The notes under the pieces were generated by a model, which was not told where the DNA came from, made no database searches, and saw nothing but the letters and a program-made list of their open reading frames with translations. The position numbers were made by a program, and so were the translations under genes. Positions 63,405 to 64,000 of a DNA stretch of 64,000 nt are shown here, in pieces (the first letter of the stretch is position 1; every line of letters begins with the position of its first letter). The stretch comes from Puia dinghuensis (GTDB taxonomy: Bacteria > Bacteroidota > Bacteroidia > Chitinophagales > Chitinophagaceae). The stretch spans positions 124,001 through 188,000 of the forward strand of contig NZ_BMJC01000006.1 of assembly GCF_014642875.1 (NCBI RefSeq), in the 5' to 3' direction.

Positions 63405-64000
63405 TTACTTTTTGCGCAACTGCCGCCTGTAATCCGACGGGTTCTGACCCGTGTGCTGTTTGAAAATACGGGTGAAATGACTTTGGTCGGAAAACCCTGT
63501 GAGGTAAGCGATCTCTGTGAGGGAATAGTTGGGCGTCTGCATCAGCTGTATTGCTTTTTCGATGCGCTGCTTGCGGATATACTCGCCGAAGGACAGGTCT
63601 TCGAAATACCGGGAAAATTCGCGGGAGAGGTAGGAGGGGCTTATTTCCAATCCTTTTGAGAGCTCTTTCAGACTGAGATTGTCGTCGATATGATCCTGGA
63701 TCAGATGTTTGAGCTCCTGCACCCAGGCCGGCGGCTTTCTTTTTGCGCCGGGTGCTTGTTTGAGGTAGTGATGGTAGACGTTGAGCAGCAGATGCTCAAA
63801 TGGTTGCTGGGTATGCCGGAGATCCTGCAGGTTTTTCGCCCAGGAGTACAAAGCATCATACATTACTATCCCCATTGCCAGCAACTCCTGGTCGTCCCGG
63901 ATGTTATGGGCCAGGCCTGCCGACACGGCCCATACCCCCGCGCACTGGAGGGCCAGCTCGTGGTGATCGGTATCCGCGCCGCGAACGATGGTCGCCAGCG
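63405..64000 (-). CDS. AraC-family regulator, N-terminus outside window
   Basis: The frame is open to the window edge, so about 198 C-terminal residues are visible; a GTG at 63926 is a possible internal start but coding-like sequence continues upstream (ELALQCAGVWAV). The C-terminal AraC domain is complete: LSLKELSKGLEISPSYLSREFSRYF and SLTEIAYLTGFSDQSHFTRIFKQHTGQNPSDYRRQL. It lies 78 bases before chrA on the same strand and could regulate it. The effector is unknown. Confidence 0.9.
   Translation of the reverse strand, partial: LATIVRGADTDHHELALQCAGVWAVSAGLAHNIRDDQELLAMGIVMYDALYSWAKNLQDLRHTQQPFEHLLLNVYHHYLKQAPGAKRKPPAWVQELKHLIQDHIDDNLSLKELSKGLEISPSYLSREFSRYFEDLSFGEYIRKQRIEKAIQLMQTPNYSLTEIAYLTGFSDQSHFTRIFKQHTGQNPSDYRRQLRKK

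Overview
The window looks like a chromosomal segment of a high-GC member of the Bacteroidota, most likely Chitinophagaceae-like. The reasons are two SusC/SusD pairs, a hybrid two-component sensor, lipoproteins with LxxC lipoboxes, promoters of the TTTG / TAnnTTTG type and an ECF sigma-FecR-TonB receptor unit. The genus is inference. I see no rRNA, tRNA, CRISPR array, insertion sequence or phage gene.

Positions 1-13968 hold a first polysaccharide-utilisation locus (PUL 1). SusC, SusD, a two-IPT surface glycan-binding lipoprotein, a clan GH-A glycosidase lipoprotein and a calcium-loop (FG-GAP/CRTAC1-like) lipoprotein read leftwards. A large hybrid sensor kinase/AraC regulator is divergent. Positions 13996-15741 are a small leftward operon of a VOC protein, a DoxX-like membrane protein and an AraC regulator.

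Positions 15827-34450 hold a second PUL (PUL 2), all leftward: GntR-type regulator, sodium-coupled symporter, a GH36 plus GH27-like double-domain alpha-galactosidase, SusC, SusD, two discoidin-type surface lipoproteins and a GH95-acetylesterase fusion. Two nearly identical operator-like sequences, one before the regulator and one on the SusC promoter, suggest a self-contained circuit. The enzymes suggest an O-acetylated glycan carrying alpha-L-fucose (or L-galactose) and alpha-D-galactose.

Positions 34608-36645 carry an alpha/beta hydrolase and two small exported proteins. Positions 36646-43839 are a leftward magnesium module: OmpR-family regulator, histidine kinase, MgtC, a previously unlisted 36-residue membrane peptide, MgtA and an OprB-like porin. 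Four direct repeats with exactly 11-base spacing lie between the kinase gene and mgtC, as expected for an OmpR/PhoB-type operator.

Positions 43897-47386 are a rightward arsenic cluster: arsR, arsM, aquaporin, metallophosphoesterase, small membrane protein and an ArsN-like acetyltransferase, with two copies of an ArsR-like operator. Positions 48577-53436 look like a copper/thiol area: a rhodanese-like protein, a CopA-type ATPase, an unusual HMA-AraC fusion regulator, an outer-membrane barrel and a His-rich exported protein. Positions 54016-59295 are an ECF sigma/FecR/TonB-receptor/DUF4382 unit closed by a good terminator. Positions 59295-63326 are a tightly coupled leftward operon of ChrA, a double DUF1259 protein, a barrel protein and a beta-propeller lipoprotein. 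The window ends inside an AraC regulator.
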